From Streptococcus parauberis NCFD 2020 (GTDB lineage Bacteria > Bacillota > Bacilli > Lactobacillales > Streptococcaceae): a stretch of DNA of 64,000 bases. The notes beneath the pieces are model-generated. The model searched no databases and had not been told where the DNA came from. It saw nothing but the letters and a program-made list of their open reading frames with translations. Both the position numbers and the translations under genes were made by a program. Positions 42,097-50,417 of the stretch are shown piece by piece. The DNA lies in assembly GCF_000187935.1 (NCBI RefSeq), contig NZ_AEUT02000001.1, positions 1,674,001 to 1,738,000 of the forward strand, read 5' to 3'. Every line of letters starts with the position of its first letter. The first letter of the stretch is position 1.

Positions 42097-42609
42097 TTAT
42101 TTATTATATTTTTTGATGTCAAATTGAAAATCTGAAATTTTCTGACGTTCAATTACTTCAAAATTTTCTTTTTGAAAATCTTTACGAATAGTAATTGAGT
42201 TTAGACAATCAAAGCCTAACTCTCTATATAATTTCATTGCTTTCAAATTTCTTGAAGCCACTTCTAGATACAAAGATTCCGAATATTGTTTTACTTTATT
42301 TTCTAGTATATTAATGACTTGTGTTCCTAGTCCTCTATTTTGAAATTGCTCATCTATAAATAAATCTTCTAACCAATCAATTTTAGCACCTCTATTTCCT
42401 AATCTTGCGAAACCAATATAGTGGTTTTGAAATTTAACTATATAGAAAAGATTACCCTCACTTTGCCATTCCTTGAAGTCTTGCTTACTCTCTTCATCAG
42501 TTTGAATATAGTTGCTATGTGTCTTCCAAAAGCTCTTTATCAGTTCATAAGCACAATCAATAATATCTTGATTAGATTGAAGATTCACTTCGACTAGTTC
42601 TATTGACAT
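42097..42609 (-). CDS. GNAT family acetyltransferase
   Basis: 170 aa, start MSIELVEVNLQSNQDIIDC. Motif A is IDEQFQNRGLGTQVINILEN near residues 85-105, and motif B LEVASRNLKAMKLYRELGFD follows. Similar small GNATs include aminoglycoside 6'-acetyltransferases, but nothing here fixes the substrate. It is the last gene of a three-gene minus-strand cluster with a histidine phosphatase gene and an ANT(6)-like gene, on a unit inserted at tRNA-Lys. Confidence 0.8.
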   Translation of the reverse strand: MSIELVEVNLQSNQDIIDCAYELIKSFWKTHSNYIQTDEESKQDFKEWQSEGNLFYIVKFQNHYIGFARLGNRGAKIDWLEDLFIDEQFQNRGLGTQVINILENKVKQYSESLYLEVASRNLKAMKLYRELGFDCLNSITIRKDFQKENFEVIERQKISDFQFDIKKYNK

Positions 42610-42626
42610 TTGAGTACCTCTCTTTA

Positions 42627-43187
42627 TTATATGATGATTTCTATATTTTTCTTTCGACTCTCATTGAACTCAAATTTGACAATCCATGGAAACTCATGTT
42701 TATATTTATTAAACATTTCATACTTAAAGTCTTCTTGATAATAATTAATTATTGTTGATAAGGCTGTTCCATGTGTCCCTATTACAACTGTTTCATTTCT
42801 AGAAGTTTCTAAAATGGTATTTACAGCAAGAATATTTCTTTCTTGAACTTCTTTTAGACTTTCACCATTTGGCAACTTATAATTAAAGTCTTCCCATTGT
42901 TTTCGTGCCACTTCATTAAAATTATCAATCCATCCTTCAGAAAGTTTTCGCTCTCTTAATTCATCAATAATTGTAATTTGTTTATTCTTGCTATCTGCTA
43001 ATGGTTTGATAGTATCTATCGAACGTTTGTAAGGACTGGAATAAAACTTGTCTATCGCTATGGATGAAAACAAATTAACTAATTTTTTGCTTGAATCTAT
43101 CCCTTTTTCAGTTAATTCTCTTAAAATATCATCATGATTATTGTAATTAGGTTCAGCGTGACGTATAAAATAAAATGTGGTTTTCAT
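42627..43187 (-). CDS. Histidine phosphatase (phosphoglycerate mutase-like)
   Basis: 186 aa from MKTTFYFIRHAEPNYNNHDD, placed at this ATG because AAAGGAAT precedes it; an earlier start at 43202 has no RBS. The phosphohistidine motif RHAEP is at residues 9-13 and the second catalytic His is in VVIGTHGTALS. Cytosolic; the substrate is not evident. It lies between the GNAT and ANT(6)-like genes with short gaps. Confidence 0.85.
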   Translation of the reverse strand: MKTTFYFIRHAEPNYNNHDDILRELTEKGIDSSKKLVNLFSSIAIDKFYSSPYKRSIDTIKPLADSKNKQITIIDELRERKLSEGWIDNFNEVARKQWEDFNYKLPNGESLKEVQERNILAVNTILETSRNETVVIGTHGTALSTIINYYQEDFKYEMFNKYKHEFPWIVKFEFNESRKKNIEIII

Positions 43188-43209
43188 ATTATTCCTTTCC
43201 ACAATAATC

Positions 43210-44064
43210 TTAGTTGAAATCTTGATATGAATTTGACAAGACGTTATTCATGAATTTCATTGCTGATTGGTATTCTCCTTGATTCAGATTAAGTTTTCTA
43301 TTAATAGAAATATATTTTGCCATTTGATTTGTTTCATCTAACAAAAATCGCAAGTTAGTCTCAATGTCTTTTAAAGATTTATTTGAAAAAATTTTCAATA
43401 GTTGATCTTTATCTGTAATATATTGTAAGATATCCTTGTCGAGCTTTCCAAAAGATAATGAATCTAGCTTTCTTTCTATTAATATTTTTTGTTTTAGAAG
43501 TTTGATAAAAGCATTTTTAATAGGATTAGATATCATAAACTCTGAATAAATAATATCATTTCTTGCTATCCCCTTGACTACATAAGTACTAACCCAATAT
43601 ATTTCATTAAGAATTTTGTTGATTTCATCTTCTGATAATTGCTTTGTTTCGTACAGTGAACTTCTTTCAAAACTATAATCAAGATATTTATTCTTTTTAT
43701 CTAAAAGGACTTTTGAAAAAGCATCATTTAAATAATCCTCCAAAAATTCTGGTTTAATAAGCCTTAAATCAATCCTCGTCATATCTTGAAACTGCATTAA
43801 GTAAGCAAAGCAATTGTATTCCGTCTTATTTCTAACCTCATCTGGTTTTTGCATTATAAGAATATCACCGAATTTTTTATGATAATTAGTGTCAGAAATA
43901 ATGTCTTCTATAAAACTAGTAACAAATACAATATCATAATCTTGAAAATCATCTTTCGGTACATCTAGGTTAGCCCTAGATCCATTCAATAGTACAGCTT
44001 CGATTCTTTTATCTCGATTTGCTATGTATAAAACCAAATTATATATTTCTTGCTCATCCCTCAT
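43210..44064 (-). CDS. Aminoglycoside 6-adenylyltransferase (ANT(6)/AadE)-like protein
   Basis: 284 aa, matching the ANT(6) length. The start MRDEQEIYNLVLYIANRDKR is of the AadE type, followed by the nucleotidyltransferase motif GSRANLDVPKDDFQDYDIVF with G28-S-R and D42-x-D44. Next comes the family segment FGDILIMQKPDEVRN. AadE enzymes adenylylate streptomycin at O-6. This copy diverges and resistance cannot be claimed from sequence. It is the first gene of the three-gene cluster in unit 1. Confidence 0.8.
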   Translation of the reverse strand: MRDEQEIYNLVLYIANRDKRIEAVLLNGSRANLDVPKDDFQDYDIVFVTSFIEDIISDTNYHKKFGDILIMQKPDEVRNKTEYNCFAYLMQFQDMTRIDLRLIKPEFLEDYLNDAFSKVLLDKKNKYLDYSFERSSLYETKQLSEDEINKILNEIYWVSTYVVKGIARNDIIYSEFMISNPIKNAFIKLLKQKILIERKLDSLSFGKLDKDILQYITDKDQLLKIFSNKSLKDIETNLRFLLDETNQMAKYISINRKLNLNQGEYQSAMKFMNNVLSNSYQDFN

Positions 44065-44162
44065 AATGACTATCTCCTACTTTACTTTACATTAGCATAT
44101 TTATTCTAATATCTTTATACTATCCTTGTATTTTTCTACAAGTATGTAGTCACAAATTTAAA

Positions 44163-44187
44163 TTAGCATAGAAATACCTTTATGTCC
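44163..44187 (-). pseudogene. Scrap of the integrase C-terminus
   Basis: TTAGCATAGAAATACCTTTA and the next five bases match the intact integrase gene (around 46142-46166) with three differences in 25. The minus strand reads GHKGISMLI against GHKDISMLI. It is consistent with unit 1 once having its own integrase next to its right end. Confidence 0.5.
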
Positions 44188-44295
44188 ACCAAAGATTCAA
44201 TTTTTTATATTTTTGAAAGTCAGATTACGATTCAAAAATTTTTTAAAAAACTAATATCATAATTTTCAATAATTTGAAGAATTTTAGTTTCATCT

Positions 44296-44395
44296 TGTAG
44301 AGGACATCCATACTATACATAAAAAGCCTTTGTTTAAAGGCTTTCTACATGTCTAAAGGGTAATTATCCCATCATTTTCCCCGAGATAGTTTAAA
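44296..44395 (+). repeat. Degraded att (copy 2) plus duplicated tRNA-flank sequence
   Basis: TGTAGAGGACAT (44296-44307) differs from the att core at two positions. The following 85 bases, CATACTATACATAAAAAG onward through the terminator and CCCATCATTTTCCCCGAGA, repeat 42016-42100 with scattered changes. No gene lies in 44065-44441; this duplication and the integrase scrap are what it holds. Confidence 0.8.
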
Positions 44396-44441
44396 TAAAT
44401 TCTTTGTTCTTAAACTGATAAAAAAGGTATATTCGTATGAA

Positions 44442-44966
44442 TCAAAGTTGAATCCAGTATCTTTGCACAATCTTTCCATTCTCTTCCACTTCATTCTCTA
44501 AAACACCACTAACATTAATGATTGATTTAGCAGAACCAATATTACTTTTATCACAACTCATTAAGACTCTATCGATACCCATTTTCTTACACTCAATTAA
44601 GGCAAGCTTAAGCATAGCTGTAGCATAACCTTTTCTTCGTTCACTAGGTCGAATACCATCTCCAATATGCCCTCCTGTCCTTAGTAGTCCTTCATTTAGA
44701 TAGTGACGAATATTTACAGCGCCTACAAAAATATTACGATCTGTATCCAGACAAAACAGTGTTGTATCCGGAACTCTACCGTCATCTGTTTCTTCTTTAA
44801 TTTCCAGATTTTCTAAATAGTAATCAAAATGATTAAAGTCATTTCTAAATATCATCCAGGGAGAAGAATCTGTATGATTAGTCTTAATATCTTCCTTCCA
44901 TTCAGTAAGCATATCAACGAGTTGGTCTTTATAATCATATGATAATTTCACGAGTTTAATATTCAT
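44442..44966 (-). CDS. GNAT family acetyltransferase
   Basis: 174 aa, start MNIKLVKLSYDYKDQLVDML. Motif A is IRPSERRKGYATAMLKLALI, followed by ECKKMGIDRVLMSCDKSNIG and ending VQRYWIQL. This pattern (GDGIRPSERRKGYAT) is typical of a widespread uncharacterised GNAT group in Firmicutes. The substrate is unknown. It sits just inside the left end of unit 2, in the same direction as the next GNAT gene. Confidence 0.82.
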   Translation of the reverse strand: MNIKLVKLSYDYKDQLVDMLTEWKEDIKTNHTDSSPWMIFRNDFNHFDYYLENLEIKEETDDGRVPDTTLFCLDTDRNIFVGAVNIRHYLNEGLLRTGGHIGDGIRPSERRKGYATAMLKLALIECKKMGIDRVLMSCDKSNIGSAKSIINVSGVLENEVEENGKIVQRYWIQL

Positions 44967-45036
44967 TCAATATTCCTTTCTAAATTTCATACTTGAATTT
45001 AAATTTACTTATGTTTTCTTATTTTCTGTGTGTTTT

Positions 45037-45588
45037 TTAGAATTCTTTTACCATTGAGTATTCATTCAATAATTTTCCATTTCTTAATCGAATTGCACTT
45101 GGTTTAACACCTGTTATTCTAAAACCAAATTTCTCGTATAAAGCCCTAGCTCTCGAATTCCCCTCAACAAAATCTAATTCTATTTGTAAGATATCCTTAT
45201 TATTATTTACTATATTTATTGCCTCGCTCAGTAACTTTGAACCCACTCCCTGACTCCAATACTTTTGCAAAACAGCAATTGATAGATTGGCTCTGTGCTT
45301 TGTCTTAATCCTTTTATTCCATGAGATACGACAATCTCCGATTACCTCATTATCTTTCAAGCACAACAACATCGCTTCAGTCTCAGATTCATTAATTTTT
45401 TTAAAGAGTAGCATTTCTTTTTCAGGAGTATAGATATAACATTCTTCAGGATATCTATAAATAAATTCTGTCTCGCCAGCCGTTTTAAATAAATAAGAAA
45501 TGACTTTCTCAACATCACTTTCTTTCGGACTTCGTATTTCAACTTCTGAGCCACTCTTTAAATTAAACAAGATCTTTGAAATTTCCAT
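45037..45588 (-). CDS. GNAT family acetyltransferase (RimI/RimJ-like)
   Basis: 183 aa, start MEISKILFNLKSGSEVEIRS. The CoA-binding segment is VLQKYWSQGVGSKLLSEAIN, and the C-terminal motif GNSRARALYEKFGFRITGVK is characteristic of ribosomal-protein-type GNATs. Role unknown. With 42097 and 44442 this makes three acetyltransferase genes within 3.5 kb of island DNA. Confidence 0.82.
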   Translation of the reverse strand: MEISKILFNLKSGSEVEIRSPKESDVEKVISYLFKTAGETEFIYRYPEECYIYTPEKEMLLFKKINESETEAMLLCLKDNEVIGDCRISWNKRIKTKHRANLSIAVLQKYWSQGVGSKLLSEAINIVNNNKDILQIELDFVEGNSRARALYEKFGFRITGVKPSAIRLRNGKLLNEYSMVKEF

Positions 45589-45680
45589 ATTTATTTTTTC
45601 CTTTCGGGATTTTAATATTTATTCTATCACAGTTACACAAATATTAATTAATAAATATCGTATCCTTAATAAAAGTAAAA

Positions 45681-45730
45681 AGTACCATGAGTATTTTGTT
45701 TTTTTACACACTACTCATGGTGCTTTTTTT
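45681..45730. terminator. Terminator, likely for the integrase-side transcript
   Basis: TACCATGAGTA (45683-45693) pairs with TACTCATGGTG (45712-45722) around an 18-nt loop, with T-rich tails on both sides. Nothing else is seen in 45589-45891. Confidence 0.7.
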
Positions 45731-45891
45731 CTGAACGACCAATAAAATTATTTTTTTCAACTTTTACCTAAAGGACAGATAAAACATTGTAGCAATGAAT
45801 GATGATATTAACTATAGTATCATTTCAATACTTCTAATATAAGATGTTAATTTTTTCATATTTCACCCCTTTATCATAAATAGCTTTGATT

Positions 45892-46044
45892 TTAATTTTT
45901 TTGAGAATCGTCAAAAAATAAATATTCATATTCAGAAAAATCTTCATCGCCAAAGAATTCTTCAATAGCTTCTTTATTATTGATATCTAATTTTTTACCC
46001 ATACTTTTTTGTTCTACCAAATCTGCAAATTCTTCATCTGTCAT
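45892..46044 (-). CDS. Small acidic protein (50 aa), unknown, downstream of integrase
   Basis: MTDEEFADLVEQKSMGKKLD to YEYLFFDDSQKN. The ATG at 46044 has AAGGGA 9 nt upstream. It is strongly acidic, with no TM. It follows the integrase gene by 22 bp in the same direction and is probably co-transcribed. No family recognised; it could be a small element-encoded protein. Confidence 0.5.
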   Translation of the reverse strand: MTDEEFADLVEQKSMGKKLDINNKEAIEEFFGDEDFSEYEYLFFDDSQKN

Positions 46045-46066
46045 CTATTAATCCCTTGTTATTAAA

Positions 46067-47197
46067 TTATTGCCAAAGTTGTTTAATATCATTGTACTCT
46101 TCTTGAATTTTTTCTTCAAGCGTGTGACCGTATACTTCAATTAGCATAGATATATCTTTATGACCTAGAATTTTCGCAATAATTCCTAAATCATATCCTC
46201 TATGCCATAGGAAGCTTCCATAGGTGTGTCTAGCACCTTTTGTCGTAATGATGGGTTCTATATTCAACTCTTGAACGATGCCTCTTAGAACCTTATTTGT
46301 ACCGTTTGTACTCGGTACACTATTAGGATAACCAAAATGTTGAAATACCATATTGTTTGTATTTTGTAATCCAAGCTCTTTATTTGATTGATTTTGTTCA
46401 ATCTGAAGATTTTTCAAGATTTCTAGACACTCATTATCAACTGGAACAATTCTGATTGACGTTTTATTTTTAGGTGGAACAAACTGACTTGTTTCAGAGT
46501 TAAATCTTCTATAAGTTTTTAAGATTCCTTTATGAAAATCAATATCTCCCCAAGTTAAAGCAATTAATTCTCCATATCTCATACCTGTTTTTAATAAAAA
46601 ATAGATAATATATGGAACAACAGATTTCTTATAATTGAATTTACCTTTTACAGCATTTATAAGATCCAAATAATCCTTTTCACTATGAAGGTATTTACTA
46701 TCCGCATCTTGACTTTTTGCTGTCGAAAATAATTCTACATTTTGAGTGAAATCTTCAATCATAACTTTATCAGCGATAGCCATCTGTAAACTTTGTTTCA
46801 CGCCAGTATTTAAACGACCTAGGAAATTACGACTTACCCTATTACCATAGTTATTCATAATCCGTTGATATTCACTAGGTCTAATTTGAGAAATAGGCTT
46901 ATCTCCAAATAACTTTTCAAGTGTTACCTTACGACTTAGATATTTCTTTTTCGTCACATCACTTCTAGTACTAGGTATAATCTTTAAATCTAACCACTCT
47001 TGATAAAGTTCTGGTAATGAGATATTTTTTGTAATAATGCTCCCAGTTCTTAACTTTTGGAGAATCGGCTCTGCTTCCGCCTCCGCTAGTTTCTTAGTCT
47101 TATAACCACTATTATAGGCAACCGTCTTACCTTCTTCACGAATTTCATATGCCCAAAGATTTTGATTCCCTCTCCTTCTATATCTTGCATTTGCCAT
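46067..47197 (-). CDS. int: Tyrosine site-specific integrase
   Basis: 376-aa phage/ICE-type recombinase. N-terminal AP2-like arm-binding region (NLWAYEIREEGKTVAYNSGY) and a core-binding SAM-like domain (LPELYQEWLDLKI). The catalytic domain has KTGMRYGELIALTWGDI (first Arg), KGARHTYGSFLWHRG (H-R box region), ILGHKDISMLIEVYGHTLEE (GH and catalytic Tyr). It should cut and join att cores at tRNA-Lys(CTT). It directly follows the DUF3173 gene. Confidence 0.93.
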   Translation of the reverse strand: MANARYRRRGNQNLWAYEIREEGKTVAYNSGYKTKKLAEAEAEPILQKLRTGSIITKNISLPELYQEWLDLKIIPSTRSDVTKKKYLSRKVTLEKLFGDKPISQIRPSEYQRIMNNYGNRVSRNFLGRLNTGVKQSLQMAIADKVMIEDFTQNVELFSTAKSQDADSKYLHSEKDYLDLINAVKGKFNYKKSVVPYIIYFLLKTGMRYGELIALTWGDIDFHKGILKTYRRFNSETSQFVPPKNKTSIRIVPVDNECLEILKNLQIEQNQSNKELGLQNTNNMVFQHFGYPNSVPSTNGTNKVLRGIVQELNIEPIITTKGARHTYGSFLWHRGYDLGIIAKILGHKDISMLIEVYGHTLEEKIQEEYNDIKQLWQ

Positions 47198-47200
47198 ATG

Positions 47201-47386
47201 TTACACCTCAAGTCCAATTACTTCTGAAACCGCACTTCTAGGGACAACCATAAGACGTTTACGATCATAGAAAGTATAACCACGTTCCACCATTAAATTT
47301 CTAGCTTGATGGATAATATGGTTTGCTGTTGAGGGACGATAGCCCATTTCAATTAAGTCTTTATTAGTCATTACATTATTTGTCAT
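47201..47386 (-). CDS. DUF3173 family protein, probable excisionase-like factor
   Basis: 61 aa, MTNNVMTNKDLIEMGYRPST to VPRSAVSEVIGLEV. It has a small winged/HTH-like fold with GYRPSTANHIIHQA. Proteins of the DUF3173 family regularly sit immediately upstream of tyrosine integrases of streptococcal integrative elements and may direct excision, although this is not proven. It is 3 bp from int. The Met at codon 6 is a possible alternative start. Confidence 0.75.
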   Translation of the reverse strand: MTNNVMTNKDLIEMGYRPSTANHIIHQARNLMVERGYTFYDRKRLMVVPRSAVSEVIGLEV

Positions 47387-47446
47387 TGTATTTTTTTCCT
47401 TTCGTGTTATAATTTATCTAGAATATTTTTTCTATGTCGACTTCTT

Positions 47447-48475
47447 TCACAAGTCGGCTTTTTTTATGCCCCAATATTCAGAGCTTTGTTGTTCACGTAC
47501 ATATTGTTCAATCTCCTTTTCGTCATTATCAGTAAACTTTTCAACTCCCCTGCGAAGTAAGTCTTGTAAAAAGACTTCTGCCTGATCGATACCGTAGGCT
47601 TCGTATTTTGCCATATAAACCTTTGCGATTGTCTTTGACACTTGTTTATCAGTCCACGCTTCAGACTGCCTTAATGTTGGTTTTTCTCTCACAATACTCA
47701 GTCGTGTTTTCTCCTCTGTATTGATATAGTTTTGCCACCATCTTACAGATTCTCTTCTTCGTTTATTTTTATCTCTTGCTTTTGGAGAAACAAAACGATA
47801 ATGTCCATTGATAGCCTCAAAATATATTGAAGCAAGAGGTCGCATGTCATTTAGTTGATAAGCAATCAGGTTAGCCTTCTCTTGCCAACATCTTAGCTCA
47901 GCTCGAACCCATGAATTAATGTCAATATCCATCTGTAATTTTCCATTTTGCTCCATTAATTTATTATAGACACACCATTGTTGGTTTCCTCTTGCACCAA
48001 AGACAACTGTTTCACCAACGAGTTCTCCTGAGTCGATAATAAATTTTTCATGATATTCCGCATGTCTAGCAGTCGTGATGCATAATCCTTTTTTGCTATA
48101 GTCATAAAGCTTTTGAACATTTATTGAGTCATCAAAAATATCATTCGCAATATCTAATCTCGTAAAATTTGAATTATAATCAATTAGTCTCTGTACTAAA
48201 CTAGTCCAATTATTATCATTACCTTCAAGAAATTCCTCATACTGACGACAGCCTTGTCCTTTCAATTCAATATAAACTCCCATACTACTATTAGGATCTA
48301 AGTTAAAGTAAACTTTTATCTCTGAACAAGCATAGTGACGTTGATACTTATTGACTCCCCAATCATTCAATGTAAAATTCGTTAAAGGTATCAATAAAAT
48401 TTTCTCTATTACAAACCTTGGAGTGACATCTTTTACTGTAACAGCGAAGTAATCAATCTTAACGCTGTTAAACAA
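47447..48475 (-). CDS. mobT: MobT-type relaxase / Rep_trans replication initiation protein
   Basis: 342 aa, beginning VKIDYFAVTVKDVTPRFVIE. It has the Rep_trans features RLDIANDIFDD and VVFGARGNQQWCVYNKLMEQ, and the acidic region WVRAELRCWQEKANLIAYQL. It resembles the relaxases of Tn916 (Orf20) and ICEBs1 (NicK), which nick oriT to start transfer and rolling-circle replication. The family Tyr is not assigned here. It starts 2 bp after the 139-aa gene. A candidate oriT lies 0.6 kb upstream. Confidence 0.85.
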   Translation of the reverse strand: MFNSVKIDYFAVTVKDVTPRFVIEKILLIPLTNFTLNDWGVNKYQRHYACSEIKVYFNLDPNSSMGVYIELKGQGCRQYEEFLEGNDNNWTSLVQRLIDYNSNFTRLDIANDIFDDSINVQKLYDYSKKGLCITTARHAEYHEKFIIDSGELVGETVVFGARGNQQWCVYNKLMEQNGKLQMDIDINSWVRAELRCWQEKANLIAYQLNDMRPLASIYFEAINGHYRFVSPKARDKNKRRRESVRWWQNYINTEEKTRLSIVREKPTLRQSEAWTDKQVSKTIAKVYMAKYEAYGIDQAEVFLQDLLRRGVEKFTDNDEKEIEQYVREQQSSEYWGIKKADL

Positions 48476-48477
48476 TC

Positions 48478-48897
48478 TTATTCACCTATAATTTTGATAT
48501 CTGAGGTTGTAAGTTTTATTCCACCCCAACCTTTTCGATTCATGTTCCATGCTAAACGAACTTGGGGATTAACCAATTCAATTGATTTTTCAATAAGCCC
48601 ATCATTGCTTGCAATTTTACTAATCTTATCAAGATTATCCAAAATTTCTAATGGGATTGTTTTCAAGTCATCAGCAGACATTCCCATCTCTTTTAAGACT
48701 TTAACTTTTTCCGCATCTTGTACTTGACAAGTTATTTTTGAAATTTCATCAGTTTGAACTGATTCACCATTGATATTATTATATTTATTGTTAATACGTG
48801 CGGATAAGATAATTACTCTTTTAGGAATTTCAAATTGAGATTTTTCCAAGTTTAAGTCTCCTAGACTTACTGTATCTGTTAGTTTAATTATTGCCAT
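48478..48897 (-). CDS. Conserved hypothetical protein of mobilizable elements
   Basis: 139 aa, start MAIIKLTDTVSLGDLNLEKS with GAGGT upstream. No TM and no known motif; it contains VKVLKEMGMSADDLKTIPLE and ends GIKLTTSDIKIIGE. Its position directly before the relaxase gene and 2-bp gap suggest a role in DNA processing or replication, but no function can be named. Confidence 0.65.
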   Translation of the reverse strand: MAIIKLTDTVSLGDLNLEKSQFEIPKRVIILSARINNKYNNINGESVQTDEISKITCQVQDAEKVKVLKEMGMSADDLKTIPLEILDNLDKISKIASNDGLIEKSIELVNPQVRLAWNMNRKGWGGIKLTTSDIKIIGE

Positions 48898-49058
48898 TTT
48901 TCTACCTCATTTTCATAATAAATTATTTGCATCTTTTCTTCCTGTACACAAAAGTTACTCTCAGCCTTACTCTCTCAATGGATTTCAGCATTTAATGGTA
49001 TCAAATCACCTTCACCCCATATATATCAAAGGTTTGAGCAGTATTTCATGTACGTGTG

Positions 49059-49081
49059 TACCCCCTATTAGTAGCGGGGTA
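49059..49081 (-). other. Candidate oriT hairpin
   Basis: On the minus strand TACCCC-GCTACTAATAG-GGGGTA forms a 6-bp GC-rich stem with an 11-nt loop. It lies in the intergenic space upstream of the relaxase gene. oriT sites of the Tn916/ICEBs1 type are built around just such an ACCCC...GGGGT inverted repeat. The nick position cannot be read from sequence. 48898-49222 otherwise holds no convincing gene. Confidence 0.6.
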
Positions 49082-49222
49082 ACTATTTTCATATAAATTT
49101 CAAAAGAATTTTCATAGATTATTAACTTATCAAACTTAGGTTTGTCCTCGAGCACTCTGCTTTTATCTCCCGAGTCGCTATGGCTTCCAGCACCTCGCTC
49201 CTCGTTAGATAATCGATTGCCC

Positions 49223-49681
49223 TCAGAAACCTCGCTTGAATTTGTTAAGTATACTTGAAGTTTTCTCATTTTCTAAAGTGTCTAATCGCTCTGCTAGATT
49301 CTCGACCTGTTTCTGTAAAGACTGATTAGATTTTTTCAATTGAAATAAACTATCTTCTGCTTTAAATAGGAATTTATAAAAATCATCTGATAGCATTTCT
49401 AATTCACTTTTTATATCTCGTTCGGACTGAGCTTTTGAGTCGCCCCAGACTTCTTTAATAGAGTCATCCAATTTCTTTGTCTTATCTACCAGTTTAGACA
49501 AGACAATAAATTTAGTAACTTCTGTTTCTGTAAAATCAAAGAAAACTTGTGTGCTACGCTTAGAAACTCTTCTCCTGACTTTTTTAAATTTGTATCCAGA
49601 TAAAGTTTCAATACGTAAACGCCATTTCTTGATTGTACTAACCGACTTGTTTGTTATTAAAGCTATTTCTTTATAATCTAT
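49223..49681 (-). CDS. HTH plus coiled-coil protein, ATA at the expected start codon
   Basis: The open frame continues 60 codons upstream of the TTG at 49501. It gives a 152-aa protein: DYKEIALITNKSVSTIKKWR is a helix-turn-helix, then a basic stretch KKVRRRVSKRST, then FFDFTETEVTKFIV. A coiled coil follows (SLFQLKKSNQSLQKQVENLA). Upstream no ATG, GTG or TTG exists before an in-frame stop, but ATA (49681) sits 5 nt behind AAAGGTGGTG. Either ATA is used, the ATG was mutated, or translation starts at the internal TTG and the HTH is lost. Confidence 0.65.
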   Translation of the reverse strand: MDYKEIALITNKSVSTIKKWRLRIETLSGYKFKKVRRRVSKRSTQVFFDFTETEVTKFIVLSKLVDKTKKLDDSIKEVWGDSKAQSERDIKSELEMLSDDFYKFLFKAEDSLFQLKKSNQSLQKQVENLAERLDTLENEKTSSILNKFKRGF

Positions 49682-49835
49682 AGCATCACCACCTTTATTA
49701 AATTTTAAATTATTTTTTTATATTATAATTTATTTAATTACATTATACATCGTTATTTTAAATTGTCAACAAAAGCTTATAAAATTATCAAAATAAATGT
49801 TATAATATAAATATAAATTTTAAGGAGCTTTTATA

Positions 49836-50387
49836 ATGATTGAAAACTTTGCACCTAATTTAATTCGTTTACGGAAACAAAAAGGACTATCTCAAAAAGA
49901 GTTAGCCCAAGAACTAGGTATTTCATCACAAACTATTTCAAATATCGAAAATCAAAGTGCTTATCCAACATTTACAAATTTAGAGAAAATTGCTGGATTT
50001 TTCAATGCTTCTCCAACAGATCTATTTGGAACACCACAGCAAATTCAATTAGAAAAAGCTGTGTTTGAAACAGATGAATATAGCGATAAAGCGAGTACCA
50101 TTCTAAAAGCAAGTAATGCTATCTCCGAATTAGAGTACGATAAAAATTTCCAAAACTTAATTAATGATCTATTATTCCTTACTAGAGGTTATCAATTATA
50201 TGATTCAAGAGGAGAGGAATTGTATAGAGATAATGATGGAAAACTAACAACTGAGGTTGAAGAAGCAATTGAAATGGCTAGAGGAAATGCACCTTTAGAC
50301 CTAATCTTAGGTTCGGAAGAAAAGATTAATGAGATGTTTGAAAAAGTTCGATATATCTCCGATCATTTTGATATTGAAAATAAATAA
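49836..50387 (+). CDS. Cro/CI (XRE) family transcriptional regulator
   Basis: 183 aa with an N-terminal HTH: LIRLRKQKGLSQKELAQELG and SSQTISNIENQSAYPT at about residues 9-45. A longer C-terminal part without recognisable protease motif follows. ATG at 49836 has AAGGAG 7 nt upstream, with a TATAAT box at 49799-49804. It is divergent from the HTH/coiled-coil gene, like the lysis-lysogeny switch of integrative elements. It lies 30 bp before abiH in the same direction, so it may also control the defence genes. Confidence 0.85.
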   Translation: MIENFAPNLIRLRKQKGLSQKELAQELGISSQTISNIENQSAYPTFTNLEKIAGFFNASPTDLFGTPQQIQLEKAVFETDEYSDKASTILKASNAISELEYDKNFQNLINDLLFLTRGYQLYDSRGEELYRDNDGKLTTEVEEAIEMARGNAPLDLILGSEEKINEMFEKVRYISDHFDIENK

Positions 50388-50417
50388 AATATAACGGAAG
50401 AAATTATAATTAAAGTT

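Larger units (their letters stand above)
42016..44307. mobile_element. Island unit 1: integrase-less element between att copies 1 and 2
   Basis: Bounded by the tRNA end and the degraded att at 44296-44307. It contains a GNAT gene, a histidine phosphatase gene and an ANT(6)-like gene, all on the minus strand, and only a short integrase scrap at 44163-44187. That is the make-up of a cis-mobilizable relic (CIME). Confidence 0.6.

Noticed and set aside
49012..49269. 85-aa minus-strand ORF overlapping the end of the HTH/coiled-coil gene
   Set aside because: It overlaps the better-supported gene by 47 bases, has no visible RBS, and covers the GC-rich inverted repeat of the candidate oriT; its composition (EERGAGSHSDSGDKSRV) looks like translated structured DNA.
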